Below are positions 34,874 through 47,059 of a DNA stretch of 64,000 nt, one piece after another. The translations under genes and the position numbers were made by a program. Numbering within the stretch: position 1 is the first letter of the stretch; every line of letters begins with the position of its first letter. The notes beneath the pieces are model-generated. The model worked only from the letters and a program-made list of their open reading frames with translations. It searched no databases and was not told the DNA's origin. Where the stretch lies: assembly GCF_047495875.1 (NCBI RefSeq), contig NC_092460.1, positions 12,204,520 through 12,268,519 on the forward strand, in the 5' to 3' direction. Source of the DNA: Pithys albifrons albifrons. Lineage: Eukaryota > Chordata > Aves > Passeriformes > Thamnophilidae.

Positions 34874-37800
34874 ATAGAGAAGGAACAGGTTTCCAAGCGT
34901 TTGTATGTTGGAGGGCTTGGCCATACGGTGTCTAAGGCCGAACTGGAGGAAAGATTTGAGAAGTTTGGGCATGTTTTGGATGCAGAAATTATTACCAGAA
35001 AAGATGATCAGGGTATGTTTTGTTTTATCTTTTCAAGGTTCATTGCTTTTCAGTTTGAAGCGTGAAATGGAATTTTTGCTTCAGAGTCACTTTATTTTCA
35101 CAAAATAGCTTAATTTTCAGTTTTAAAGGAAACACTGATATTACACAGAAGTTAACTGGATGTTTGTCATTGATCAGGGAACCCTGTGAAAACTTTTGCC
35201 TACGTCAGTGTCGGCATTTCTGATGCCGAGCTTAGAAAGTGTAAGTACATCTTTCTGGTTTTTACTTGTTGATGTTTTTGAGCCAGGTTGTTTTACTGAT
35301 AACACATCTGATGTCACAACAGGATGTGGTCAAGGTAGAGCTTGTTTTATTCTGTTGCCTTCTTTAAGCTTCAATTTTATGGGTACCTTTCAGGTACAAA
35401 CTTAAACCAAGTGAGCAGTGAGGTGTAATATCACGCTAAAGAAACGTCAGCCTGTCATAGAAGGAGGTGTAGTGAAGTCTGGGCTGTGCTTCTTTAACGT
35501 AAAAAATACTTATTTTCCCATCTCGTTGTTTTGCAGGCATGTCAATTTTAAATAAAACAAAATGGAAAGGAGGGACACTGCAAATTGAGTTGGCCAAAGA
35601 AAGCTTTTTGCACAGGTAAAAATCAGTTTTTAAAAATGCGTGTTGCTGCTCAAGTTACCCCTCTTCTGTTTATCTGATAATATTATGGCTGTGCTTTCAT
35701 CTTCTACACTCTTTCAGTTTTCATAGAGAGTGGTGGAGTGTTGATTCATGTGTGATACTGCAACGTGATTTATGTTGTTATTCCCTTAAAGGGAACGTCA
35801 AGGTGTTGATTCCTTGAGCAGTGGGTGGTTGCTGTTCTGTGGGAGGGGGTCCCTGCCAGCTCGAATCCAGCACATGGGCTTTATTTAGTAGAGTACTTTT
35901 CCCATGTCTGATGTACTTCTTGGTACAGGCTTGCCACAGAGAGGGAGGAAGCAAAGCTGCAGAAAGAAAAGCCACAGAGAAATAACCAAGCATGTCTGTT
36001 GGAATCACTGAAAAAGGCTGGAGTTGTGGACTTCCACATGAAAGCAGTCCCGGGTACAGAGGTGGCAGAACACAAGGTATGCTGGGGGAGATGTGTAAGA
36101 GAAGTAAACCAAGAAAAAGCAAGCTCATTATATCTAAATTTATGCTAAATCTCTGTGCCTTATGTAAAGACATGTAATTATTGGGGGTGACAGTCCAAGT
36201 TGTGAAAAGTGGGCTGAAGAAATACCTCCTGTAGAGACAAGGAGAAGGCTCCTGTTATTCAGAGAGAGTGCTCAGGCATTGGAATGGGCTGCCCAGAGAG
36301 GGGGTGGATTCCCCATCCCTGGAGGTTTTTCAACTGAGCTTGGCCGTGGCACTGAGTGCCATGATCTGGTAAAGGGACTGGTGTTGGACCAAGGGTTGGA
36401 CTTGATGATCTCAGAGGTCTTTTCCAACCCAATCCATTCTATGATTCTGTGATTCTTTGCAGTGACTGGAAATAATTGTGATCTGCTTGTCCCCTCTCGT
36501 GGTGTTAAATCAGGAAATGCTTTGTTCCTTGTGTATGTTGGGAATTTGCATAAGCCTGTAGCATAATGTACATTCATGTCACCCTTAAAAGCTTGTAAAG
36601 AGACTGTGTGACTTACTTTTATACAGCACATAATTTTTGGTGGCTGGGCTGTCAGGAACTGCTCTCTGTGCTTCACATTCAGGATTAGGGTCTGCACGTG
36701 CTTACAAGAGGAAGATTAAAATCACTGAACATGCAAATTAAGACAGGAAAAATAATATTAATTGGAAAGTTTTGAAAATTATTTGCAAAGCACAGAATGG
36801 TGCTAGAGGGATTTTTGTGTGTGTGTGGCAAAGGGGAAGAGAGCAAAATAATAGTGATTCTGTCTGTGCAGTGGCTGCTGTTAACTCATAAACCAGAAGC
36901 CATATATTAGACATAGTACTTGCAAAGTAAAGAAATTTACTACTTTGTTATCATTCTTTATTTGCAGGTCGTAGAAGTTTGGGGTTTTGGTTGGCTTTGG
37001 GTTTTGTTGTTTTTGAGAAGGAAGCTGGCTAAGTTGCACAGTACGATTATATCTCACTAAAGAGCATAAACAAAAATGAATTAGTCACAGATGGTTCTTT
37101 TATTAGTAGTTCTGTTATCCAAGAACAAACATCTTTCTCTGTTCCAGGGTTACTTCCACTCTCTTTTTGTTTAACACCGTTTACTTTTCTTTTCCTATAG
37201 AAGTGGGTTGTTGGTAAATTTGGCAGAGTCTTGCCTGTCCTCCACCTCAGGAATCCGCAAAAGAATAAAATATCCTTTTCCTACTGTCTGGGCATAGGCA
37301 CAGTTCCCTTCCTTCTTCTGTCATATGGAGAAACAGTTGCTGAACAGTCTTAATTTTGATTGCTATGTCAGACTCAATTTACTGAATCCCTCAAGTGTGT
37401 CTTGCAGTAAATTTGTGTGATTTGGAGCAGTTTCTTAGACTGCACAAGTCAGTTGCTTAAAGACATGAGATGAAAAAGGGCTCCTTGTTGTCCTTTCGTG
37501 TAGAATTCAGCCTGTTCAGAAAGACTCGAGTCTGTTTGCTGGAGGAATCTTGTTTTAATTCCTTAACTCAGACCAACGTTGTGAAATATGACCCCTCAAA
37601 GTACTGCCATAACCTGAGGAAGCTGGAGCCAGACCGGGCACAAGCAGCTCCTGTGCCTGAGCTCACCCAGCACTTGGAAGGGAGAGATGTCAGTGCAAAC
37701 AGGAAACGACAAGGAGAGTTCTCTGGGATGAAGAAACCACCTAAAAAACCGAGGCCACTGTGCAGTGAGGCCCTGAATGGAGCAGCAGCTCTGTCCTCTG

Positions 37801-40800
37801 GGTGCCAGCCCCGTCCAAAACACACCAGCTCACCACAACTCAGCCAGAGATCAAACCCCAAACCCAATGACGAGTTGAAATTGCCTCCATCGAGGAGTCT
37901 GGATAGTAAAACGCCAGGCAAAGGTTTATCATCAGATCAGAGGAATGTTAGTGGAGTTACAGCTCGAAATAACACGAGTGTTTCTGACAGTGATGTTGAT
38001 TCTGAAGAGGAGATCAGAGCCATGGTAAAGAAAGAGACAGAAAAATGGAAAGCTGGAAATGCTGAGACTGAAAGTGACCCCTTGGAAATCGCTGGGGATG
38101 ATTTTGGATTAAAATACAGTAGTCACTGGTCCTTAAGCAAGCCAGATGCCATGAAGAAAACCACTAAAGGAAGTTACAAAGAGACTGTGGAATATGGTAA
38201 TGGTTATGATTCAGCAGGTACAGATGAAATTATTGCTGAAGGTAAAACTCCAGATCCAAATAGCAGCAAAACTGCAATTTTAGAAGATTCTGAACAGATG
38301 AAGGTGGAAAGTAAAAAAATCCTAGCTAACAAAAAAAGTGCTTTGTTAAATGACTCATCACTGAAAACTCAAAATGTAGAAGGAGAACACATTGAAAAAA
38401 AGTGGAAAATTAAAAAATCCAAAATTGGTGCATTGCAAACTTCAGCAGTTACCAGTACAGCAGAGACAAGTGATAGTGAGAGCTCTCACTCGGAGTCTGA
38501 GCAAGGGGAGTCTGAAATCAGTTCTGACTATGAGTCCATGATGCAAAACTGTTACCGCTTAGACCTTTCCTTACATGACTTAAAAGCATTGGCTGCCAAA
38601 AACACTGGGACACCTGCAGAGGAATCTGATGGTGCACAGAGTTCTGCTCAGTCCCCTGCTGAAGAAAATCCTAAGGGTAATGCAAATAAACCAAAACTTC
38701 CTAAATGTCACCCTGCAGATAAAAAAAAAAAGCATCTCTCCTGACGATGTGCTGGCTGATATTTTAGCAGGGGAGAATAAGGAAAGCTCCAAGGGACAAA
38801 ATAATTCACGTTTGAAATATCAGCCCTTCAGGGGAATGGGGTCCCTTTGTGTGAAAGAGTCAACTAAGGACAGTACTGGGTTAAAAAAGGGGTCTGTAGG
38901 TTTAGGACTTGGAGCTTGTGTATTTTCTTCTGGGGAGGAGTCATCTAAAAGACAGCCCAAGAACCATCCATTGTGTGCACTTCAAGTCAGCAGTAAAAAG
39001 AGACAAAATGTGCCCAGTGAGCAGCATGAGGCACCGTCACCTGGTGCCTCCTCAGCAGATGAGAGACATCAGCCTGTTTCCAGGCCATGTTTACAGAGGA
39101 AGAAAAAAGACAGGAGTTCTCCACAAGACCACAGTTCAGAGCATGGAGCTGCCTCTCCCAGCCTTGATCAGAGTGACAGTGAGAGCAGTGACAGGGACAG
39201 CAACGCTGCAGGGGCTCTGAAACACGTTAAACGGCAACGGGAGAGCCCAAAACTGCTTTCCAAAAAAATGAAGATGAATGTAAGCAATAAAAACCCAGAA
39301 CGCGAAGCTAATACATGTGAGAACAGGAAGACAAGCCTTCCAGAAGATAAGGAGCTTTGTCTTCATGCTACTGCTTCAAAGGAATCTGCAAGAGACAAAC
39401 AGGAGCAGGACAACCAGAGGAGGCTGGCGGCTCTGGAGGAGAGACACAGGGAGAGAGAACTCCAAAAGAAACTCATTCAAGGAGCACTTTCGAATCTGGT
39501 AATTACACTCACAACTTTTATCTGAATAGTCCAGAGTACAAGGAAAAGGGTAATTAATGTATGTGAATTAAGATTCCTAAAAATCATAGTCTGAATTTTC
39601 TGATACATTGCCAGTTTTGAGTATATACAAAATCCTGCATACCTCGTCCCTGGAATGCCTCTGGAGTTGCAGGAGGAATAGCAGAGGTCATGGAAATGCC
39701 TTTTAGATACTGCTGTATTAGTGCAGCAAGTACTTGCTGTGTTTGACCTGACATTTCCCCCTTTCCTAGGACGGCCAGCCAGCAGGGAAGCACAAACACA
39801 TCCTATTCGATTCAGACACGGAAAATGAGACGTTGAAAAAAGACGCAAGTTTGGGAAATATGCCTGGAGAAGTAAGTGTTATTAGGCAAAAGCCCTGTGT
39901 GACCATGCCTTTTGTTCTGAAGATTAGATTTCCTAGTGAAGTGCCAGAGAAATGTAGGTAAGTTTTGAATTAACATCAGACAGGTTTGACAGTACTTAAC
40001 CATTCATCTAAGAAAGCTTGAGAGCTTGGAGAATTTGGAAGGAGTTTGAGATTGGTACAGAAGGTATTCTAACTTAGAAGAGAAAGAACTTCTGTATAAT
40101 TAGTGTTGAAATTCCTCTGCTTTTAGGCAAAGGCAGGGGAGGAGATTGGGCTTGAGCAGTACAGAAGTACTCTGCTCTTTCTGAGACTGGATGAACTGCT
40201 AAGGCAGTATCTTGTTTTTGTTGAGCTCCAAAGAACTGTGTAAGGTTTCGTCTTTACTATCATTAGCAGACTCCTCATGATTTTACTGCCATGGTTTAGT
40301 ACAATTAAATACTTATTTTTTTCTCAAATAGAACTTCTTATCTATGACATTTTTTAATCGCATCTCTGCTAAAACTTTAAAGCATTGGGTTTGCTTTTGT
40401 TGGGATTTTGCCTTATAAATGTATTGAGATTAGGACCATTATCGTTATTTAGCCATTGACATTTTTACCTTCCTTGATGTAATCAGAAATTTGCAAATTT
40501 TTAACTGTTGTAAAATCTGAGTTGCCCATTTGTAATGGTTCTACCCATGGCTTCCTCAGTAACCACTGTATCTAAGGAAGTTACAAGTATTCCACATGTG
40601 TCTTCCACATAGTAGGGGAGGAGGGGTTTTTGGTTTTGGTTGTCCCTTTTTCTTGGCCGGGGTTGCTGGTGGGAGAGGCTGGAGTCTGATCCCTTCGGTT
40701 GCTGGTGGTTCTCCTGTCCTGGGTGAGATTGTTTCATGCTTGTTCCCCTTCCTTGAAGTTTTTAATTGTGTTTGTCTGTTTCATTTGGGTTTTTTTTGGT

Positions 40801-43800
40801 TTGGTTTTGTTTCTTCCCAATTTTCTTGTTGATCAGTCCCCTTTTCCCTTTCCCCTGGGGGTGGGATCCTACGTACTGTGTACACAGTGTGATTGTGAAT
40901 GTTAGAAAATATAATTTCTTCTTTTTATTCATTTCAGTTTCTTTTGAGTTAATTTCTTTTCAGTGTTTCTTCCGTTTGCTGGGGAGGCTTTTGAGAGGGG
41001 GGAAGGGGGGCCAGTCGAGAGTTGGTAAAAAGCTAGGCTAAACCTGGACACCATTACGTGGATATTTTGCCCATGATGAAATGGAATAATCATAATTTTA
41101 ATTTTATAATTATAAACCAGAGTTGCACGAGGTGTGTATACAAGATAAGATTGGCAGCATGTTGATCAGTGCTGGAAATGCACAGGGTTGTGCAGGAAAT
41201 CCACTTTTTCAGGAAAACTGGAAAGCACATGAACAAAGTTGGTACTGATTTATATTCTCAGATGTAAATAACCTCCTTCTTTTGTTTTTCCTTTTTGTTT
41301 AACAAAGGATACATCTGCTCCCAAGCCTTCAGGCAAACTGTTTGACAGCAGTGAGGACGAGGAAGACAACACGGACGATGAACGATTCATAATTAAGCCA
41401 CAGTTTGAAGGCAAAGCTGGGGAAAAAGTGAGTGAACCCATCACTGGAATTTAATTTTCCTCTGAGAGTCTATAGGGCCACTTCAGAGGAACAGAACTGG
41501 TAGGCTTGTATTATTACTGAGTATGATTTATATCAATTTAAAATAGAATTCCCTTCAACAGAGGAAAGAGTGGCCATGGAGGAAATAATGTGTGGTGTTA
41601 TCTTTGTATCCAAAGAAATTCCTGGAAAAGGCCTCAAGAGCTAAAGATTATTAGTATGTTGCCATGAAGTATGAAAAGAAAGGGATTGAACGTTGCTGAT
41701 TTCCTCCTCCAGTGCTTAAGAGCACTTGTTTCATTTGTTTAGCTCCTGAGGCTGCAGTCCCGATTTGGCACCGATGAAAGATTCCGCATGGACGCCCGAT
41801 TCCTGGAGAGTGACAGTGAGGAGGAAGGTAAAGCTGCCCATACTTCCTGGTTACTGGTAGTAATGGAGCCATATCATGGAGCTTTAGCTTTTGAAGCACC
41901 TTATGGCCTCCTTTGGCTTCTTTGGTGATCCCTTAAAAGAAAACCACCCACCTCTGCTGTGGCTCTGCATGGGAAACACCAGGGGTGGCTGTGCTTTCTT
42001 AAAGGTGTATGCTGCAAAAGTATTTGGAACAGCTGAGTGAGGCACATGTGCCTAATAAAACAACATTTGAGACTATTTTTAATACAGCATGATACCAGAA
42101 TGTGTTTATCCACATTGAAAAACTGGGTAAGCGGTGACTTAGAAAAACCCCCTTTTGGATCATTATATTCATTTAAACTGTTTGTTTTGTAGCCATCCTG
42201 CAGCCTGTGGCTGATTTGGCAGTCTTAAGTAGGGTCATTTTTTTTCTTTAGCAGCAGAAGGCAGAAAAGCTGAAAATAGAAAAAGTTTGAATATCCACCC
42301 CCAAGAAAAAGAAATTAACCCAGTTTTCAGGATTCAATTTCTTTCTGAAACTTAAATTTTTGCCTCACTCTGCTATTCCCTTCATTGCTTTCATGTGATC
42401 TTCTGTAGAGCATCAGCAGTGGCAGAGGGGTTGCAGTTACATGACAGCAGCAGGAAACATGTTAAATACCTGATCTGGCCTTCACATGAAATAGATGCCC
42501 AGAACTGTTCTAACCCAAGATTTTCTACAGTGCAAGGCACAAAGTCTCTGAGTAGCTTTTAGATAAAGGAAGCGATGTGTTGATAGACGTGAGCTCTGCT
42601 AGTACTGTAGTGATACTATGCATCAAATATCACAGGCTCAGCAGGGAAAATATAATGTATTTCTTGTTATCTTAGCAGAGACAAAGAGCTTGAAGGCAGA
42701 TGAGGAAGACGAACTTGCTGCAGAGAAAAAGAAAACTCTGCAGATACTGGGAAGCCTCTTGAACATCAACCTGGAACAGCCTAAGCCAAGTAAAACAGCA
42801 ACAAGTGCCAAGAAATTCAAGTATGAATCATCTGCCATCAGTGAAGGAGTTCTAGGGTGGCTTCAGTTTTGCCGGTGTTTCCTAACCAAAATTTCTGCCT
42901 AGATGGCTGAGGAAAGTACTTCCTTTCTTGTGTGTATTTGAAGTCAGTATTTAATGGAATTCCCAGGCACTGACTAGCAGGGACTTTCTAAATGTCAATT
43001 ACATTTTGGAGAGATTTTGGTGAAGAAGCCAATTTGAATTTGTATCCTACTGTAAAGGTTTGGGGTAGCTTTCATTTGAGCCTTTAGAGTTTCTCATGGT
43101 TTCTCTTTGCCTTTCTATTTTCTTAGAGACATTAATGCCCTCCGTTACGATCCCACCAGACAGGACCACGCAGTTTTTGAAAGGAAACCAAGTACTACAG
43201 AAAAGGAGAGGTAATATTACAGCTTGGTAACTATAGTTGTGATGTTTCTCCCCTTAGAGAGAAGCCTATGGCAGCAGACTGAGTTTGAAACTACGCAGAC
43301 TGCTATTTTCTCTTTAGTCCTCCCTGTGATTGCGGAAATCAATATACAATAGGAATTGTGAGCACTAAAACCAGCATGCAGTGTCATCTTTTCTTTGTAG
43401 TCCATCTACTCTCTGCATGCCATTTTCTGTCCTCACTGAAGGTGAGAAAGGTCAAGTCATGGACTTGAAGATTTGAGAAGTTTTCAAGAGACATGTGTAT
43501 TAGCTCTTATCCTGTGAAAAAGCATATTAGCTCTTAACATTTCTTTTGCCAGAAGAGAAATCTGTCCTAAGTGTCTTCATTTATGAACTACCACATGTTA
43601 AGTGAAAAGTCCCATAATGATGTGGGTAATAAAAAGGAGGCTTGTTCCTGCCTTTAGAATCAAAGCTCAGATGTTTCCCCTGCACTGCTCTCTCCCTTAA
43701 AAGTGAACTCCTCATCAATGTGCATGGCTGAGTTTAGGAAAACATCAAGAGCCAGGTGGCTCTTTCTTTTAAAAACAGCTGTGTTGTGTTACTGTCCTCC

Positions 43801-46800
43801 AACAATCCCATTTCAGTAAAGCTAAAAGGAAGAAGAAGAAGAAAGAAGAGAGTGAGAAACTGCCTCAAGTGTCTGAAGAAGTCTATTATGATATTGCTGC
43901 TGATTTAAAAGACTTATTTGGATCTTCAAAGAGCCAATCAGAGAAACGTGAGGGAATACCCTGGGACAAAGATGATGCAGAAGACTCTGCCCCACCTGAC
44001 CATTTGGAACCTGTCTCTGGGAATAACACAGCTCAGGAGCCGAGTGGTTTCAAGTTTTCCTTCTTTGGAGACACAGTGAAGTCAGGTGTAAAAGAAGGTA
44101 AGAGCAGGACAGTGCAATTTCTAGTGAATGGCTCACGTCGGGCACTGTGCAGGACTACGGTGCTTAGAAATTCAGAATCCAGGGCATTTTCAGAGGCAAA
44201 AGTGAGTAATGAGGCAGAATCATTATGATCTTCAGTTACACTTGCCAGGATTGTGGTAGCTCAGCTTGCGCCCCAGGAATCTTGAAAGGGATGTTTTGAG
44301 AAAGAACGATTATTTATTTGTTTTTTTTAAACAGTGATGGACGTTGTTGTCATCCCCTACATTTCTCAGACAGGGAAAAAGGTGATATGCCAAGTCAAAG
44401 TTTCACACAACCCAACAAGATTTGAAATCAAAGGTGTCTTAATGGAGTAATGTGAGCAAAAGCAAATCTGGAGTTGACGCCAAGAACATTCAAGATTGCT
44501 TTATTATTTACTTAATTTTCTTATTGTACCTTTAGAAAATTGAAACTGAATGACCCATGACTATAGGGGATATAAGTGTTACACACTCAAGATTAAAACA
44601 TACTGAATTAAGTCAGTCAGTAGGGTAGGAAACAAAACAAACCATGTGAAGTTAAATGAAAGATTTAAAACAAACAAAGCCCCCCACATTTTTGTTGACT
44701 TCAGAAAGGATTCACTGTTCTGAATGCACTAATAAAGGTTTCAGGATATGAAAGAGACCCCCAGAACAAAGTGAAAAATACCTGAGCAGAGATGTAGTTC
44801 AGAAAGCCCGAGAGGGGGAGGTTTTCATCCTTCTTAAATCTGCTTTTCCAATGTAAGTTCTTCACTGGGAAGTAGGGTTTTTTGCTGGCAAGTAGAGGAA
44901 TAATCTGATTTTTTATTTCAATTGTGATAATCTTGCAGAGCCCTACATCCTTGAAACAATAAAACCTGCAAAAGTCACATGGCAAGAAGATCCACGTTTC
45001 CAGGACAGCAGTTCTGAGGATGATGATGAGCCAGAGGCATCAGAAATTGAAAAGGATCAAGAAATGCAAGTTGTATTTGTTTTCTATTTGGTTGTAGTAA
45101 TTTGCTGCTGTGAGAATATTAATAGCAGCACTCAGGTCCTGGGAAACTGCTGTCTTCATTCCACATCTCTGAGCAACGGAAGTTATCCTGGAAAACCATT
45201 CCTTGCTGCACAGAGTGTAACAGTGAAACATCCCAACAGCCCATTTGCTTTGACCTTGAGTATAAAAATATGAAAGCTGAGTTTGTGGTTGAACACTGGA
45301 GAAATTAAGTGGGTAATTTTGGTTCAACCCAAACCAGTTTTGGTTTGGCCAAAAGTCAGAGACGTAGTAAATTTTCTTTTATAAAAGGGTCTTTTTTATA
45401 GGAGACCGTATTTGGTTACTGTGGAGGAATGTTCTTCCATGCATTCTGTTTCTCTGAAGCACTACAGCTTTAACTTGCATTAATGGAATTTGACAGTAAC
45501 TTTCTTGATGTTAAAGTTTCCTTGTGTTTGTCCAGGTTTCTTTGCTTGCCACAAAGAGAAAGTACAAGATTTTTCTTCTTCTCCAGAGACGATGAACGAC
45601 TGAGAGGTACAACAGAACTTACTCACTGTCACTCCTTTTTTGGTTTCTTTCAAAAGTCTTACTGAAAGTCAGGGAAGAAGTCCTGTCTAGTTATTTGTTC
45701 TGTAACACAGGTGAGAGGTTTAAGGAAAAAAATAAATTGCAAGTTTTCATTCGTATTTGTGGTCTAAATTGAGGTAGAATCCCATGACAAACTGCTGGTA
45801 ACAAAAACGCTGACCATCTGTCTTGCTTCCATTTTTTTTCAGAGAATTGCCTAATATGTACCTGGCCTTTTAGGGCTTACCAAAAAAAAATCACAAATGC
45901 CTTTCAGGCATATATATCATCATTAATTTTTTCCTGTCCTTCTGGTGTTACTATTCATAGTGTCGAATACTCTTATTAGCCACTTATGTCCACATCGTTC
46001 TTGATTCTAATTAATGTGGATTTTTTTTCTTCTGAATATAGTGAATTTTGTATTTAAAAACAAACAAAACAGCAGCAAAAGGAAACATTCACAGCCTCGA
46101 ACAATTCCACAGACCACAACAAGAATTGCTTCTGATATTTTATGCAGTAACTTATCAGGACAGTCTCAAATAATGTTTTTTTCTTGAGACATATGAGGTA
46201 ACAGTCATGAACTGTCTTGCTGTGTTCATACAATTAGTGCACTGAAATCTTCCAGCCTGTCTGATTTACAGGCCCTGTTGAAAGTGAGACCTCAGTCCTC
46301 AGCAGGCATGAATTTTCTTGGGAGATGTGGGGTAATGGTGCTGAGCTCTTAATGAAACAGGTGCAATTTCACTGCAGTTCCTATCTTGGCATATTAACTG
46401 CTGCTGCCTTTTGTTTTCTTTAGTACACAGGGCAGTAGTTCAGAGCATTTCTGTTGGAGCCAATCATGTTGTGGGGGATAAGAGATTATGAATGATAGGA
46501 AGAATATGAAGGATAGACCTTCTGACTTGATTGCTGTCTTGCTCATGAGTTTTACAAACAGCAGCATTTTCAGAAGTGTTTAAGGAAATCAATTTGTTCT
46601 TTTTTGGGCAGAGGGCCCAAAGTTATTTTGTAGATCAGTTGATCTCAGTGAAGAACAAGATGGTTGGGAAGATAGACGAAGATTATTGATTGAGGTGAGT
46701 ATTTAACATCTCTTCCTTGGTAACTGTGGGCATGAGGAGGGAACACGGCTGCTTATTTGCATGAAGAATTAAGTTCAGGACCTCTAGAAAGGCTGGCAAT

Positions 46801-47058
46801 TTTGTAATTGCCGAGGAACTAAACTTCTGTAGTATACAAGTGTGCATAACCATGTTATGATGTCCCGTCAGGTAAATTAGTGAATCTCTGTAATGTACAG
46901 GACCAGTTACTTAAGTGTATGTAAAAATACAGGTGAATCTAGAAACTTGTATTAATCATTATTATTTTTTTCATAATTTTATGTTGTATTTTAAATATTT
47001 CCAGGAATGCAGGAAGAAGCATAAGGATGCAAAAAGGAAAGTGAAAGCAAAACAATAA
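34874..47058 (+). CDS. NOL8: NOL8, nucleolar protein 8 (only copy with its 5' half in the window; two apparent defects)
   Basis: Coding exons: E2 34830-35012 (coding from 34874), E3 35178-35240, E4 35537-35615, E5 35929-36076, E6 37201-37269, E7 37578-39498, E8 39770-39871, E9 41308-41427, E10 41743-41827, E11 42676-42820, E12 43127-43210, E13 43817-44097, E14 44939-45065, E15 45536-45606, E16 46612-46694, E17 47005-47058. Phases agree at every junction. The total, allowing for one extra base in exon 7, is 3570 nt (1189 aa; human NOL8 is 1167). An N-terminal RRM spans residues ~7-90 ([16 protein letters not shown]), followed by [44 protein letters not shown], a long acidic Ser-rich middle and a basic C-terminus ([13 protein letters not shown]). 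Oddities: ATA where the start ATG should be; an A11 run shifting the frame; an AT-AC intron after E6; a GC donor after E14. NOL8 acts in the nucleolus in rRNA processing. It is either recently disabled, mis-assembled, or uses a non-AUG start. Confidence 0.9.
36240..36458 (+). mobile_element. CR1 LINE 3' fragment in NOL8 intron 5
   Basis: Typical avian CR1 3' end: CATTGGAATGGGCTGCCCAG, then CCCTGGAGGTTTTTCAA, GTTGGACTTGATGATCTCAG, AGGTCTTTTCCAACCC and a tail of ATTCTATGATTCTGTG repeats. It is 5'-truncated, as most CR1 copies are, and in the sense orientation of NOL8. The 5' edge is approximate. Confidence 0.93.
37270..37577 (+). other. U12-type AT-AC intron in NOL8
   Basis: Exon 6 ends AAG AAT AAA at 37269 and the intron opens ATATCCTTTT, the classical minor-spliceosome AT donor. 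Near the 3' end is TTCCTTAAC (37559-37567), a perfect U12 branch-point match, ten bases before the AC acceptor (37576-37577). Exon 7 starts GTT GTG AAA TAT, giving [12 protein letters not shown], which continues the NOL8 protein exactly where human has [12 protein letters not shown]. No GT donor near exon 6 would do this. Confidence 0.9.
38721..38731 (+). other. A11 homopolymer that shifts the NOL8 reading frame
   Basis: Before the run the frame reads ...CHPADKKKK and meets TGA at 38742-38744. One base less (A10) would continue into [18 protein letters not shown], which matches the NOL8 family and remains open to the exon end at 39498. Either an extra A is really present or the run was miscounted in sequencing. 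No other copy in the window covers this position. Confidence 0.85.
42676..42678 (+). other. NAGNAG tandem splice acceptor, NOL8 exon 11
   Basis: The acceptor reads TTAGCAG/AG, so splicing can use either AG, adding or dropping one codon (EE-A-ETK or EE-ETK). The same TTAGCAG occurs in all four copies (for example 2468-2474 and 16936-16942). Confidence 0.6.
44335..44433 (+). other. Candidate 33-codon cassette exon in NOL8 intron 13
   Basis: Preceded by a good acceptor (TTTTTTTTAAACAG) and followed by AAAG/GTGTCT. It is 99 bp, phase 1 at both ends, and open (begins [16 protein letters not shown]). Including or skipping it keeps the downstream frame. It is preserved in all four copies (4131-4229 in A). 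Human NOL8, as I know it, has no matching segment, so it may be a bird-specific or alternative exon, or chance. Confidence 0.45.
45066..45535 (+). other. GC-AG intron in NOL8 (after exon 14)
   Basis: To join exon 14 (ASEIEKDQE) in frame with exon 15 ([14 protein letters not shown]) the donor must leave two bases. AT/GCAAGT at 45065-45071 does this and is a good GC donor. The nearest GT (GCAA/GTTGTA) gives the wrong frame. The same GCAAGT is present in the other three copies (4862, 19344 and the B' equivalent). Confidence 0.7.
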
Positions 47059-47059
47059 A
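47054..47059 (+). terminator. Polyadenylation signal overlapping the NOL8 stop codon (main copy)
   Basis: AATAAA includes the TAA stop (47056-47058), as in copy A. Use as a signal is unproven. Confidence 0.4.

Noticed and set aside
37470..37577. In-frame extension of NOL8 exon 7 upstream to an ATG at 37470
   Set aside because: This is the 3' part of the AT-AC intron. It contains the U12 branch point, and the residues do not match NOL8, whereas splicing exon 6 to 37578 does.
40121..40205. Possible NOL8 exon after TTTTAG ([13 protein letters not shown])
   Set aside because: Open for a short way but no donor follows. Exon 8 joins exon 9 directly in the right frame and matches the human protein there.
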